A program made the translations under genes and the position numbers. A stretch of DNA of 5,412 nucleotides from an uncultured Bacteroidales bacterium (GTDB lineage Bacteria > Bacteroidota > Bacteroidia > Bacteroidales > P3), in NCBI GenBank assembly GCA_937906975.1, contig CALCUN010000055.1, positions 1-5,412 on the forward strand, read 5' to 3'. The notes under the pieces are model-generated. The model was not told where the DNA came from. It worked only from the letters and a program-made list of their open reading frames with translations, and did no database searches. Positions 1 to 4,698 of this stretch are shown piece after piece (position 1 is the stretch's first letter; each line of letters opens with the position of its first letter).

Positions 1-6
1 GATTAT

Positions 7-49
7 ATTGGACAAAGGGCAAGCCCTTGCAAGTGATGATTTGTCCAAT
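7..49. repeat. Inverted repeat with nested small hairpins at the window edge
   Basis: ATTGGACAAA at 7-16 is perfectly complementary to TTTGTCCAAT at 40-49. The 23-base spacer can itself fold in two mutually exclusive ways: AAGGGC/GCCCTT with loop AA (15-28) or GCAAG/CTTGC with loop CC (19-30). No T-tract follows, so this is not a standard intrinsic terminator. The same bases may instead be the 3' end of a gene entering from the left: one frame stays open to a TAG at 65-67 and reads DKGQALASDDLSNRHLVG before the stop, and another stays open to a TAG at 57-59. I cannot tell which, if either, is coding. The repeat is certain; its role is not. Confidence 0.5.
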
Positions 50-103
50 CGACACTTAGTTGGTTAGCCCGAATTCATCATAAAAAAGAAATTCCGCAAT
101 TTA

Positions 104-136
104 TTTGGAGGTTTATCTGATTATTATGTAATTTTG
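104..136 (+). promoter_or_regulatory. Strong Bacteroidota-type promoter for the small RNA
   Basis: TTTG at 104-107 is a -33 element and TAATTTTG at 129-136 is an exact match to the Bacteroidota -7 consensus TAnnTTTG, with 21 bases between them, within the usual range for this phylum. The surrounding TTTGGAGG and TTTTGCACCCA wording resembles promoters of highly expressed stable-RNA genes in Bacteroides. Transcription would start near 141-144. No reading frame starts just downstream, so it most likely drives the structured RNA ending at about 390. Confidence 0.8.
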
Positions 137-141
137 CACCC

Positions 142-390
142 ACTTTTGAAAACCATATAAAATTTAGCAATGCAGCAAAGTAGAATGAACATATTAACAA
201 CATCAATTCGAGGCAACAAATGCTTTGAAGGTATGTCGTATGTTCATACTCTTAGCATTGAATCCATCGGTTTAACTTTCCAACAAACGTATAAATCAAT
301 AGAGATATAGTTAGATGCCTATATCTCGCTAGAGAAATAACAACAGAATAGTTGGAGAGTCCTTACCAAACTTTCCAACTATTTTTGTTT
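142..390 (+). ncRNA. Structured small RNA, possibly 6S-like
   Basis: This stretch has an exact Bacteroidota promoter just upstream, no credible reading frame, and an intrinsic terminator at its end, so it looks like a self-contained RNA gene of about 245 nt. Its first 150 nt fold into one nested rod: 142-148 with 284-290 (one mismatch), 150-154 with 269-273, 168-173 with 255-260, 182-193 with 239-250 (11 of 12 pairs), and an apical hairpin 207-214 with 222-229. A separate 9-bp hairpin follows (302-310 with 319-327), then the terminator. A long rod interrupted by internal loops is the general form of 6S RNA, the sigma-factor RNA polymerase regulator, and 6S genes usually have strong promoters. 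That identity is an inference from shape alone; a different Bacteroidales small RNA is equally possible. The RNA gene call is fairly secure, the family is not. The exact 5' end is estimated from the promoter. Confidence 0.65.
347..390 (+). terminator. Intrinsic terminator of the small RNA
   Basis: A 14-bp stem pairs 347-360 with 370-383 and contains one G-T wobble (357/373). It closes a 9-base loop (361-369) and is followed at once by a T-rich run at 382-391 broken by a single G. This is a strong Rho-independent terminator. It separates the RNA from the metallophosphoesterase operon that starts 100 bases later. Confidence 0.88.
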
Positions 391-491
391 TATACCCATT
401 GGTGACGTTCTTCCTCTCCGTCTATTCCGTCCAATGGCAATCAACAAGATTTAGTATTAACTACGCAGGGATGCGGTAAAATGTAGAAATT
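391..491 (+). other. Leader region of the metallophosphoesterase operon, no clear promoter
   Basis: This 101-base gap lies between the small-RNA terminator and the first gene of the operon. I find no TAnnTTTG -7 element and no Shine-Dalgarno sequence here. The only structure I see is a short inverted repeat, CCATTGG at 396-402 and CCAATGG at 431-437. The operon must be expressed from a weak or atypical promoter in this gap, or by read-through of the terminator. Confidence 0.4.
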
Positions 492-1259
492 ATGAAAATA
501 CAATACGCATCTGACATACATTTGGAGTTGTCAGATAATTTAAGATTTATAAAGAGTGAGCCATTTGAGGTTACTGGTGATGTGTTGGTTTTTGCAGGTG
601 ATACCGGTTATTTACGGGATAGAACACTCCCTAATTTAAGATTCTGGAAGTGGGCATCGGCAAACTACCGAGAGGTGTTACTTGTTCCTGGGAACCACGA
701 GTTCTATGGAAATGGTGATGTGTTAGCCTATGGCGATAGCTGGAGTCGTGAGATTCTGCCTAATGTGCATTACTACCAAAACAAGGTTGTGAGAATTGAT
801 AATGTTGATTTTATCCTCTCAACCCTTTGGTCGCACATTCGTCCAGAGGATGAGTATTTTGTACATCGTGGAATGAATGACTTTCGGCAGATTCTGTATA
901 ATGGTCGTCGCTTTACGCCTGCTGATTTTAATGCTGAGCACGAGAAGTGTCTGGACTTTATCAAGCAGAGTGTAGCTGAGAGCACCGCCGAGCGTATCGT
1001 GGTAGTAACTCATCATCTGCCATCAATGGCCGTTGTGGCTCCCGAGCATAAAGGCAGCTTGCTGAATAGTGCATTCGCTACTGAATTGGGCAACTTTATT
1101 GCTGATAGCCGCATTGATGCGTGGATTTTCGGACACTCACACGCCAACGAGGAGGCAATCATCGGGAATACACGCCTTGTCTGCAATCAGCTTGGCTATG
1201 TCTATTACAATGAGCATCTTGCTGGATTTGACGGCAAACGATTTATAGAAATCACATAA
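492..1259 (+). CDS. Calcineurin-like metallophosphoesterase
   Basis: A 255-residue, probably cytosolic hydrolase of the calcineurin-like (Metallophos) superfamily, whose members cut phosphomonoesters or phosphodiesters with a two-metal centre. The full set of signature blocks is present in order: DIH (D8, H10), GD (D37), GNHE (N68, H69, E70), the HH block (H174, H175), and GHSH (H215, H217). All expected metal and catalytic ligands are intact, so it should be active. There is no signal peptide or membrane segment. The length is typical of the small single-domain members found in bacterial accessory regions and phages. The ATG at 492 is the first in frame, directly before the KIQYASDIH core strand. 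It is the first gene of a three-gene operon, 19 bases from the next. The substrate cannot be read from sequence; nucleic-acid, nucleotide or phosphoprotein targets all occur in this superfamily. Confidence 0.93.
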   Translation: MKIQYASDIHLELSDNLRFIKSEPFEVTGDVLVFAGDTGYLRDRTLPNLRFWKWASANYREVLLVPGNHEFYGNGDVLAYGDSWSREILPNVHYYQNKVVRIDNVDFILSTLWSHIRPEDEYFVHRGMNDFRQILYNGRRFTPADFNAEHEKCLDFIKQSVAESTAERIVVVTHHLPSMAVVAPEHKGSLLNSAFATELGNFIADSRIDAWIFGHSHANEEAIIGNTRLVCNQLGYVYYNEHLAGFDGKRFIEIT

Positions 1260-1278
1260 TTGAAAATTTAGTGAATTT

Positions 1279-1872
1279 ATGAAGAACCTATCAAATAGAT
1301 ATTTTTACGAAGTCCATTACTCTGTTGATGACAATGGAAATATCCATCGTTGGAATGGGGATGTATATGCAGATAGAAAGAATAGACTTTACAAAACAAA
1401 AATGAAGCCTAATGACCTGCCTGAATATTATTGCATAGTGCAAAGGTATGGCAATCGTTATGATATAATAAACGCCAGTGGAGTTGTTGATATAGCATAC
1501 TCTTGGGTTAAGGAAAATCATTTTATGAAGGACTCTGTTCTACGTATCTCATATACAGGAGAATTGAAACCATACTATGAGAAGTATAATATTAATGGGA
1601 AGGAGATTGTAAGTTTTTCACCTTCATATACCAATGAAGATGAAATGATTTTCGGCAATAGCATCTTTAAATTTCTTGCTTATTGCAAAAAGTATTCAAG
1701 GATTAGCCTGAATAAGGTAAGAAAGTCTTTCATTGAGCAATGTGAATGGTTGAAGAACAACGAGCCTGAATTTGCTCCTCATAGTGGTAAAGATGAAAAT
1801 GGCAATACCGTTTTCCCCGACTTTGGAGAATGGTTTGATAACAAGATAAACGATTTAATGACACAAACATAA
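1279..1872 (+). CDS. Hypothetical protein, second gene of the metallophosphoesterase operon
   Basis: A 197-residue soluble protein that I do not recognise. It is rich in aromatic residues (many Tyr, Trp and Phe), has no signal peptide and no membrane segment, and shows no catalytic motif I can name. The first half (about 7-110) looks mainly beta: alternating charged and aromatic residues such as YFYEVHYSVDDNGNIHRW and turns rich in Asn, Gly and Asp. The second half (about 120-197) looks helical, with a lysine-rich stretch around 136-150 and an acidic tail containing FPDFGEWFDNKI. The ATG at 1279 follows the upstream stop by 19 bases, and the gene is separated from the next by 18, so all three are very likely co-transcribed. 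It has no Shine-Dalgarno sequence, in keeping with the other genes on this side of the window. That it is a real gene is well supported by length, spacing and continuity; its role is unknown. Confidence 0.85.
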   Translation: MKNLSNRYFYEVHYSVDDNGNIHRWNGDVYADRKNRLYKTKMKPNDLPEYYCIVQRYGNRYDIINASGVVDIAYSWVKENHFMKDSVLRISYTGELKPYYEKYNINGKEIVSFSPSYTNEDEMIFGNSIFKFLAYCKKYSRISLNKVRKSFIEQCEWLKNNEPEFAPHSGKDENGNTVFPDFGEWFDNKINDLMTQT

Positions 1873-1890
1873 GATAAACAGTTATAGATT

Positions 1891-2331
1891 ATGAGCTTAG
1901 ATGTAACAATAATATACAAGAAACCTAAAATGGTGAAATACAATGCAACCCATGCTGCATGTGGTAGTACTTTCATGATTGTTCCCGACGATGTAGCCAC
2001 AGAGGAGACAGAGTGGAGTGCAAACATCACTCACAACATGAGTAGAATGGCACTGCAAGTTCCCATCTGTGTTAAATACAGGAATAAGGAGTATAAGGGT
2101 ACTTTATATGACTATGTATGGGAGCCTGGAGAGAATGGCAATATTACCACCTCTATAATGAGTAAGATTCTTGCTCAAGGTATCGCCTATATGGTTGAGA
2201 ATAGGAAAAAACTCCTTCCTTTTAATCCTGCAAACGGATGGGGTTCTTATGATGGATTTGTTCCTTGGCTGATAAAATACAAGGAGGCCTGCGAGGACAA
2301 TCCTGGTTGCAAGATAAGGGCAAGTATATAA
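1891..2331 (+). CDS. Conserved hypothetical protein with ANITHN and NGWGSYDGFV motifs
   Basis: A 146-residue soluble protein of a family I recognise by its conserved wording, seen in phages and mobile elements, but with no function I can state. The hallmarks are the MSLDV start (1-5), ANITHNM (44-50), LYDYVWEPGE (72-81), a helical stretch (about 85-108), and FNPANGWGSYDGFVPWL (111-127), followed by a C-terminal YKEACEDNPGCKIRAS segment. Family members usually run from the start straight to the ANITHN block; here a Cys-containing segment (about 11-40) precedes it, giving a slightly long N-terminal part. No catalytic site is evident, although conserved His, Asn and Asp residues in ANITHN and NGWGSYD would suit ligand binding. 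It is the last gene of the operon, 18 bases after the 197-residue gene, and is followed four bases later by a strong terminator. The pairing with a metallophosphoesterase may mean a shared pathway; that is inference. Confidence 0.88.
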   Translation: MSLDVTIIYKKPKMVKYNATHAACGSTFMIVPDDVATEETEWSANITHNMSRMALQVPICVKYRNKEYKGTLYDYVWEPGENGNITTSIMSKILAQGIAYMVENRKKLLPFNPANGWGSYDGFVPWLIKYKEACEDNPGCKIRASI

Positions 2332-2334
2332 GAT

Positions 2335-2376
2335 TCGCTCCAAGTCAGCAGAATAACTGTTGCTTGGAGCGATTTT
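2335..2376 (+). terminator. Intrinsic terminator of the three-gene operon
   Basis: TCGCTCCAAG at 2335-2344 pairs perfectly with CTTGGAGCGA at 2363-2372. After one bulged T at 2345 the stem continues as CAGCAG (2346-2351) with CTGTTG (2357-2362, one G-T wobble), closing a 5-base AATAA loop. TTTT at 2373-2376 follows. The stem begins four bases after the stop codon at 2329-2331, so it ends the metallophosphoesterase operon. Confidence 0.9.
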
Positions 2377-2415
2377 CTATCCTGTAATTTTGAATTCTAA
2401 ATACTCTTCACACAC

Positions 2416-2460
2416 ATAATCCGCCAAATCGCTTTTAAAATACATGATTTGGCGGATTAT
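2416..2460. repeat. Perfect 15-bp inverted repeat upstream of the hip locus
   Basis: The 15 bases at 2416-2430 (core ATCCGCCAAATC) are exactly complementary to 2446-2460, around a 15-base spacer that itself contains TTTTAAAA. Neither side is followed by a T-tract, so it is not a usual terminator in either direction. It could be a protein-binding site, a stable RNA hairpin, a small palindromic repeat element or a recombination site; nothing in the window decides between these. It lies between the upstream operon's terminator and the hip operators and is not similar to those operators. Confidence 0.75.
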
Positions 2461-2469
2461 AAATAGAAG

Positions 2470-2489
2470 AATCACATTATACTGTGATT
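2470..2489. promoter_or_regulatory. Operator O1 of the hip locus (candidate)
   Basis: AATCACATTATACTGTGATT is a palindrome with perfect 7-base arms (AATCACA/TGTGATT). It matches O2 at 15 of 20 positions and starts exactly 61 bp before it. It is the most distal of three evenly spaced sites leading to hipB. Binding by HipB is inferred from position and symmetry. Confidence 0.65.
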
Positions 2490-2530
2490 TTGTCACATAA
2501 TGCTATCGAAAATAACTCATATTTAACCAA

Positions 2531-2550
2531 ATTCGCAATATATTGTGAAT
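2531..2550. promoter_or_regulatory. Operator O2 of the hip locus (candidate)
   Basis: ATTCGCAATATATTGTGAAT is a 20-bp palindrome broken by one base pair (positions 5 and 16). It shares the unbroken 15-base string CAATATATTGTGAAT with O3, exactly 61 bp downstream. It lies just upstream of the -33 element of the hip promoter, so a bound repressor would sit next to RNA polymerase. Confidence 0.75.
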
Positions 2551-2554
2551 TCTG

Positions 2555-2586
2555 CTTGTTTTGTTCGTTAAAACACTCTATATTTG
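2555..2586 (+). promoter_or_regulatory. Bacteroidota-type promoter of the hip operon
   Basis: TATATTTG at 2579-2586 matches the TAnnTTTG -7 consensus exactly. CTTG at 2555-2558, 20 bases upstream, is a three-of-four match to the TTTG -33 element. A full TTTG at 2560-2563 is only 15 bases away and less well placed. Transcription should start near 2591-2594, giving a leader of about 20 nt before the hipB ATG. O2 ends four bases before the -33 element and O3 covers the start point, as expected for an autoregulated toxin-antitoxin promoter. Confidence 0.75.
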
Positions 2587-2591
2587 CATCA

Positions 2592-2611
2592 AATACCAAT
2601 ATATTGTGAAT
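2592..2611. promoter_or_regulatory. Operator O3 of the hip locus, abutting the hipB start codon (candidate)
   Basis: AATACCAATATATTGTGAAT matches O2 at 17 of 20 positions. The core CAATATATTG is perfectly palindromic; the left arm is degraded while the right arm TGTGAAT is intact. It runs from the predicted transcription start to the base before the ATG at 2612. Occupancy here would block initiation directly. Confidence 0.72.
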
Positions 2612-2809
2612 ATGAAAGCGTTGGGAATGCAGATTAAGGCTCGCAGATTAGCTCTTAAAATCAAGCAACAAGATTTGGCTGATTTGGCTGTTGTGAGTAT
2701 AAATACAATTGTTGCTATCGAACGTGGTACAGGAAATCCGCGTATTGATACATTACTTTCTGTATGCGATGTGTTAGGATTACAACTTGTAACTAAGTTA
2801 AAGGATTAA
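2612..2809 (+). CDS. hipB: HipB-like Xre-family antitoxin and autorepressor
   Basis: A 65-residue cytosolic DNA-binding protein consisting of little more than one Xre/Cro-type helix-turn-helix. The recognisable frame is an N-terminal helix (about 5-16), QQDLADLAVV as helix 2 (19-28), SINTIVAIERG as the recognition helix and turn (29-39), GNPRIDTLLSVCDVLGL (41-57) as helices 4 and 5, and a short LQLVTKL strand that in HipB proteins takes part in dimerisation. The start at 2612 is chosen because the HTH begins just after it and because a longer TTG-started frame from 2561 would run back through the promoter -7 box and O3. It lies 4 bases from the next gene, as first gene of a hipB-hipS-hipT operon. 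By analogy with characterised Hip systems it should repress its own promoter, most likely through O1-O3, alone or in complex with the other two proteins. Confidence 0.9.
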   Translation: MKALGMQIKARRLALKIKQQDLADLAVVSINTIVAIERGTGNPRIDTLLSVCDVLGLQLVTKLKD

Positions 2810-2813
2810 CATT

Positions 2814-3140
2814 ATGAGACAATGTGAAGTGTATCTACACGGAATAAAGGCAGGTGTATTAATTGAAAATGACAATCGTGAGTTTATGTTTACTTACGAT
2901 AAAGCATATTTGTTGAGTGAAAATTGTGATGCAGTAAGTCTGACATTACCGCTTCGTTCTGAACCTTATAGTTCACCGTTCCTATTTTCTGTATTCGCAA
3001 ATATGCTATCAGAAGGGGACAATCGCCAAATACAATCTCAACTACTTCGTATTGATCCTGAAGATGATTTTGGAATACTATTGGCTACTTGTCAATATGA
3101 TACCGTTGGAGCCATTACCGTTAAACCGATAGAATTATGA
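2814..3140 (+). CDS. hipS: HipS-like protein: free-standing HipA N-terminal subdomain, probable antitoxin
   Basis: A 108-residue protein matching only the N-terminal subdomain of HipA (the family often called Couple_hipA). Visible markers are the YLHGIKAGVL opening strand pair (7-16), FTYDKAYL (26-33), SLTLPLR (42-48), FSVFANMLSEGDNR (58-71; the usual FxNLLPEGxxR block) and FGILLATCQYDTVGAITV (86-103; the conserved D-x-x-GA end). In the E. coli O127 HipBST system the equivalent separate protein HipS, not HipB, is the antitoxin that blocks the HipT kinase, and the same role is inferred here. It contains no tryptophan at all, whereas the E. coli HipS is reported to inhibit using an inserted Trp, so the inhibitory contact must differ. 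Its TGA overlaps the hipT ATG by four bases (ATGA, 3137-3140), implying translational coupling and matched amounts. It starts four bases after hipB. Confidence 0.87.
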   Translation: MRQCEVYLHGIKAGVLIENDNREFMFTYDKAYLLSENCDAVSLTLPLRSEPYSSPFLFSVFANMLSEGDNRQIQSQLLRIDPEDDFGILLATCQYDTVGAITVKPIEL

Positions 3141-4132
3141 AAGATTTAACTGTTTGCCCTTCAATATTACAAGAGGGCTATGATACCTATTCGCCTATAG
3201 CTCGAAGAACTCTATTTGATGGTCATGCTGTATCTCATATTTTCTCTGAAGCAAGTCCAGACACAGGAACAGTTGAGGCAAATGAAGCTGTAAAAAGTGT
3301 TGGACGTATATCGCTCTCAGGCGCTCAGCCCAAATTTTCCATTGTTGTAGATGATGATAAACTACGCTATATTCGTGAAGGAGAACAAGGAACATTCATT
3401 CTTAAACCACGTCCTACAGCATATCAAATCATAAATAGAGATTTTTGTGTTGCAAACGAGCATGTAACCATGCAAATTGCATCACAGGTATATGGTATTG
3501 AAACGGCTGCAAATGCGCTTTGCTTCTTTGATGATGGCACTCCTGCATATATTACACGCAGATTTGACGTACATAGTAAGGGTAAATACAAACAAGAGGA
3601 CTTCGCTGCATTATTGGGTTACACAAAAGATAACGCAGGATCTAATTACAAATATGACAAAGCCAGCTACGAAGAGTGTGCCGAGGTAATACATCGCTAT
3701 GTAAAGGCTACATTGATTGATATACGTAGATTTTTCCGCATAATCCTGTTCAACTTTGTTACATTGAATGATGATGCACACTTAAAGAACTTTTCTTTGA
3801 TAGAACGTAATGGTGAATATCGTCTATCTCCTGCCTATGACCTTATCAATACATCTTTGCAGCTTATGAATCCTCATATTTTTGCTCTTGACAAAGGTCT
3901 CTTTAAGGAGGGAATGGCATTTTCTGATACTCACACCATCAGCCGTTCTGATTTTGAAGAGTTCGGTAAGCGTATTGGACTTCCTATAAAAGTAATAAAA
4001 CAAGAGATTGATATGTTCGCGGCAGAACAACCTTTAGTTAAAGAGTTACTTGGCCGTTCGTTCCTTTCACCATCTTTGCAAAAACAATATTGGATGGCAT
4101 TTGATTACCGTCGCAAAATGCTCAATTTTTAA
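3137..4132 (+). CDS. hipT: HipT-like serine/threonine kinase toxin
   Basis: A 331-residue cytosolic kinase equal to the catalytic part of HipA without its N-terminal subdomain, close to the length of E. coli HipT. Key blocks in order: the glycine-rich ATP loop SLSGAQPK (59-66), the ATP-binding lysine in FILKP (K90), the NEHVTMQIA helix (107-115), the YITRRFD strand (138-144), the catalytic loop NDDAHLKNFS (N211, D213, H215, K217, N218) and the metal-binding D235 in LSPAYDL. All expected catalytic residues are present. Serines 59 and 61 in the loop occupy the place of the two autophosphorylated serines of HipT (S-x-S), unlike the single loop serine of classical HipA. Hip kinases halt growth by phosphorylating aminoacyl-tRNA synthetases (GltX for HipA, TrpS for HipT); the target here is unknown. 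It overlaps hipS by four bases. I see no terminator after its stop. Confidence 0.9.
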   Translation: MKDLTVCPSILQEGYDTYSPIARRTLFDGHAVSHIFSEASPDTGTVEANEAVKSVGRISLSGAQPKFSIVVDDDKLRYIREGEQGTFILKPRPTAYQIINRDFCVANEHVTMQIASQVYGIETAANALCFFDDGTPAYITRRFDVHSKGKYKQEDFAALLGYTKDNAGSNYKYDKASYEECAEVIHRYVKATLIDIRRFFRIILFNFVTLNDDAHLKNFSLIERNGEYRLSPAYDLINTSLQLMNPHIFALDKGLFKEGMAFSDTHTISRSDFEEFGKRIGLPIKVIKQEIDMFAAEQPLVKELLGRSFLSPSLQKQYWMAFDYRRKMLNF

Positions 4133-4360
4133 AGCATAAATAAAACAATAATAAATTATCGTTTGCGTTAATATAGCAGACAATGCCGTCGTTTACTTAT
4201 CGCGCACGATGATTTATAGCACTTTACCCAAAAACAACTTTACTTTAATTTCGTGCTCATATATACGGACAATTAATTCTAAATCCACCTATACATTGTG
4301 CTTTCTTTTCGCCTCTTTACAAAAGAACACGAAAAATGTGTATATACATTTCTTTTTTTC
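4133..4360. other. AT-rich non-coding stretch with the apparent donor junction
   Basis: No gene or clear terminator is visible here. The upstream side carries Bacteroidota-style signals and the downstream side Firmicutes-style signals, so an element boundary probably lies within this gap. I could not find a convincing pair of terminal or target-site repeats to place it. Small repeated pieces exist, such as TTATCG at 4157 and 4198, and TTTCGTGCTC (4249-4258) opposed to GAACACGAAA (4325-4334, one mismatch). They are too short or imperfect to interpret. Confidence 0.4.
4334..4351. promoter_or_regulatory. Candidate operator upstream of the sigma-A promoter
   Basis: AAATGTGTATATACATTT is an 18-bp palindrome with one broken pair (G4340 against T4345); its centre TGTATATACA (4339-4348) is perfect. 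It ends nine bases before the -35 element of the downstream operon, a position suited to an activator or repressor of that promoter. The binding protein is not identified. Confidence 0.45.
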
Positions 4361-4389
4361 TTGACAAAATCAAAAAATACATATATAAT
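4361..4389 (+). promoter_or_regulatory. Consensus sigma-A (sigma-70) promoter of the small-gene operon
   Basis: TTGACA at 4361-4366 and TATAAT at 4384-4389 are perfect -35 and -10 hexamers with the ideal 17-base spacing. This is the standard form in Firmicutes and Proteobacteria but foreign to Bacteroidota, whose housekeeping sigma factor uses TTTG and TAnnTTTG. Transcription would begin near 4396, about 27 bases before the first gene. Confidence 0.9.
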
Positions 4390-4422
4390 AAATGAGATAA
4401 CAACTCTTTTAGGAGAAACAAT

Positions 4423-4656
4423 ATGGCAAAGTATGAAGGTTTTTTAACCGATGAAGAAGTTGAACAGGAAATAGAGCGACTTAATAATTCCGAAGCGGTG
4501 GCATTAGCCCGTAGAGAAGCAAGATTGAAATATAAGCGTAGGCAGTACCTTTATCAGCTCCGTGATCTTGAAAAGAAGGGCAACGCTTTATTGGAAGCAG
4601 GCATCAACCGTGAAGTGCTTGATGCTATGTATAGCTCTTGTGACGAAGAGGACTAA
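4423..4656 (+). CDS. Small charged helical protein of Firmicutes mobile-element type
   Basis: A 77-residue acidic-basic, almost wholly helical protein. DEEVEQEIERL (10-20) is followed by ALARREARLKYKRRQYLYQLRDLEKKG (27-53), a likely coiled coil with a strongly basic middle, then an amphipathic AGINREVLDAMY segment and an acidic tail. I recognise the pattern (MAxYEGFLTDEEVExEI...YxLRDLEKKG) as a conserved small gene in integrative conjugative elements of gut Clostridia, where it has no assigned function. It has a clear AGGAG Shine-Dalgarno at 4411-4415, seven bases before the ATG. It is the first gene after the TTGACA/TATAAT promoter and the first of four small genes running the same way. DNA binding or a structural partner role would fit the basic helix but is only a guess. 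Confidence 0.88.
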   Translation: MAKYEGFLTDEEVEQEIERLNNSEAVALARREARLKYKRRQYLYQLRDLEKKGNALLEAGINREVLDAMYSSCDEED

Positions 4657-4698
4657 ACTTATATACTATAACAGCAAACGATTAAAAGGAGCATTTAT

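Noticed and set aside
773..2343. Several minus-strand open frames within the metallophosphoesterase operon
   Set aside because: They lie opposite well-supported genes, carry no recognisable motif and have low-complexity, shadow-like composition.
2385..2392. TAATTTTG, an exact -7 box just after the operon terminator
   Set aside because: The best upstream TTG is only 18 bases away inside the terminator stem, and nothing coding or clearly structured as an RNA gene follows except the inverted repeat, so it may be chance in AT-rich DNA.
2483..2497. TGTGA/TCACA arms overlapping O1 as an alternative operator
   Set aside because: The arms are only 5 bp and the site does not fit the 61-bp phase of the other operators.
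2561..2611. A TTG start at 2561 giving an 82-residue HipB
   Set aside because: The added 17 residues run through the -7 box and operator O3 and do not match HipB proteins; the ATG at 2612 starts just before the HTH.
3477..4030. Additional frames inside hipT on both strands
   Set aside because: They are wholly inside the kinase gene in other phases, with no start signals or domain content.
2814..4132. HipA broken into two by a frameshift
   Set aside because: The break falls exactly at the HipA subdomain boundary with a clean ATGA stop-start overlap, and both parts have the lengths and order of HipS and HipT, so a genuine split system is more likely.
4157..4203. Repeated TTATCG and TCGTTT words as possible attachment repeats
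   Set aside because: They are only six bases long in AT-rich DNA and not placed as element ends would be.
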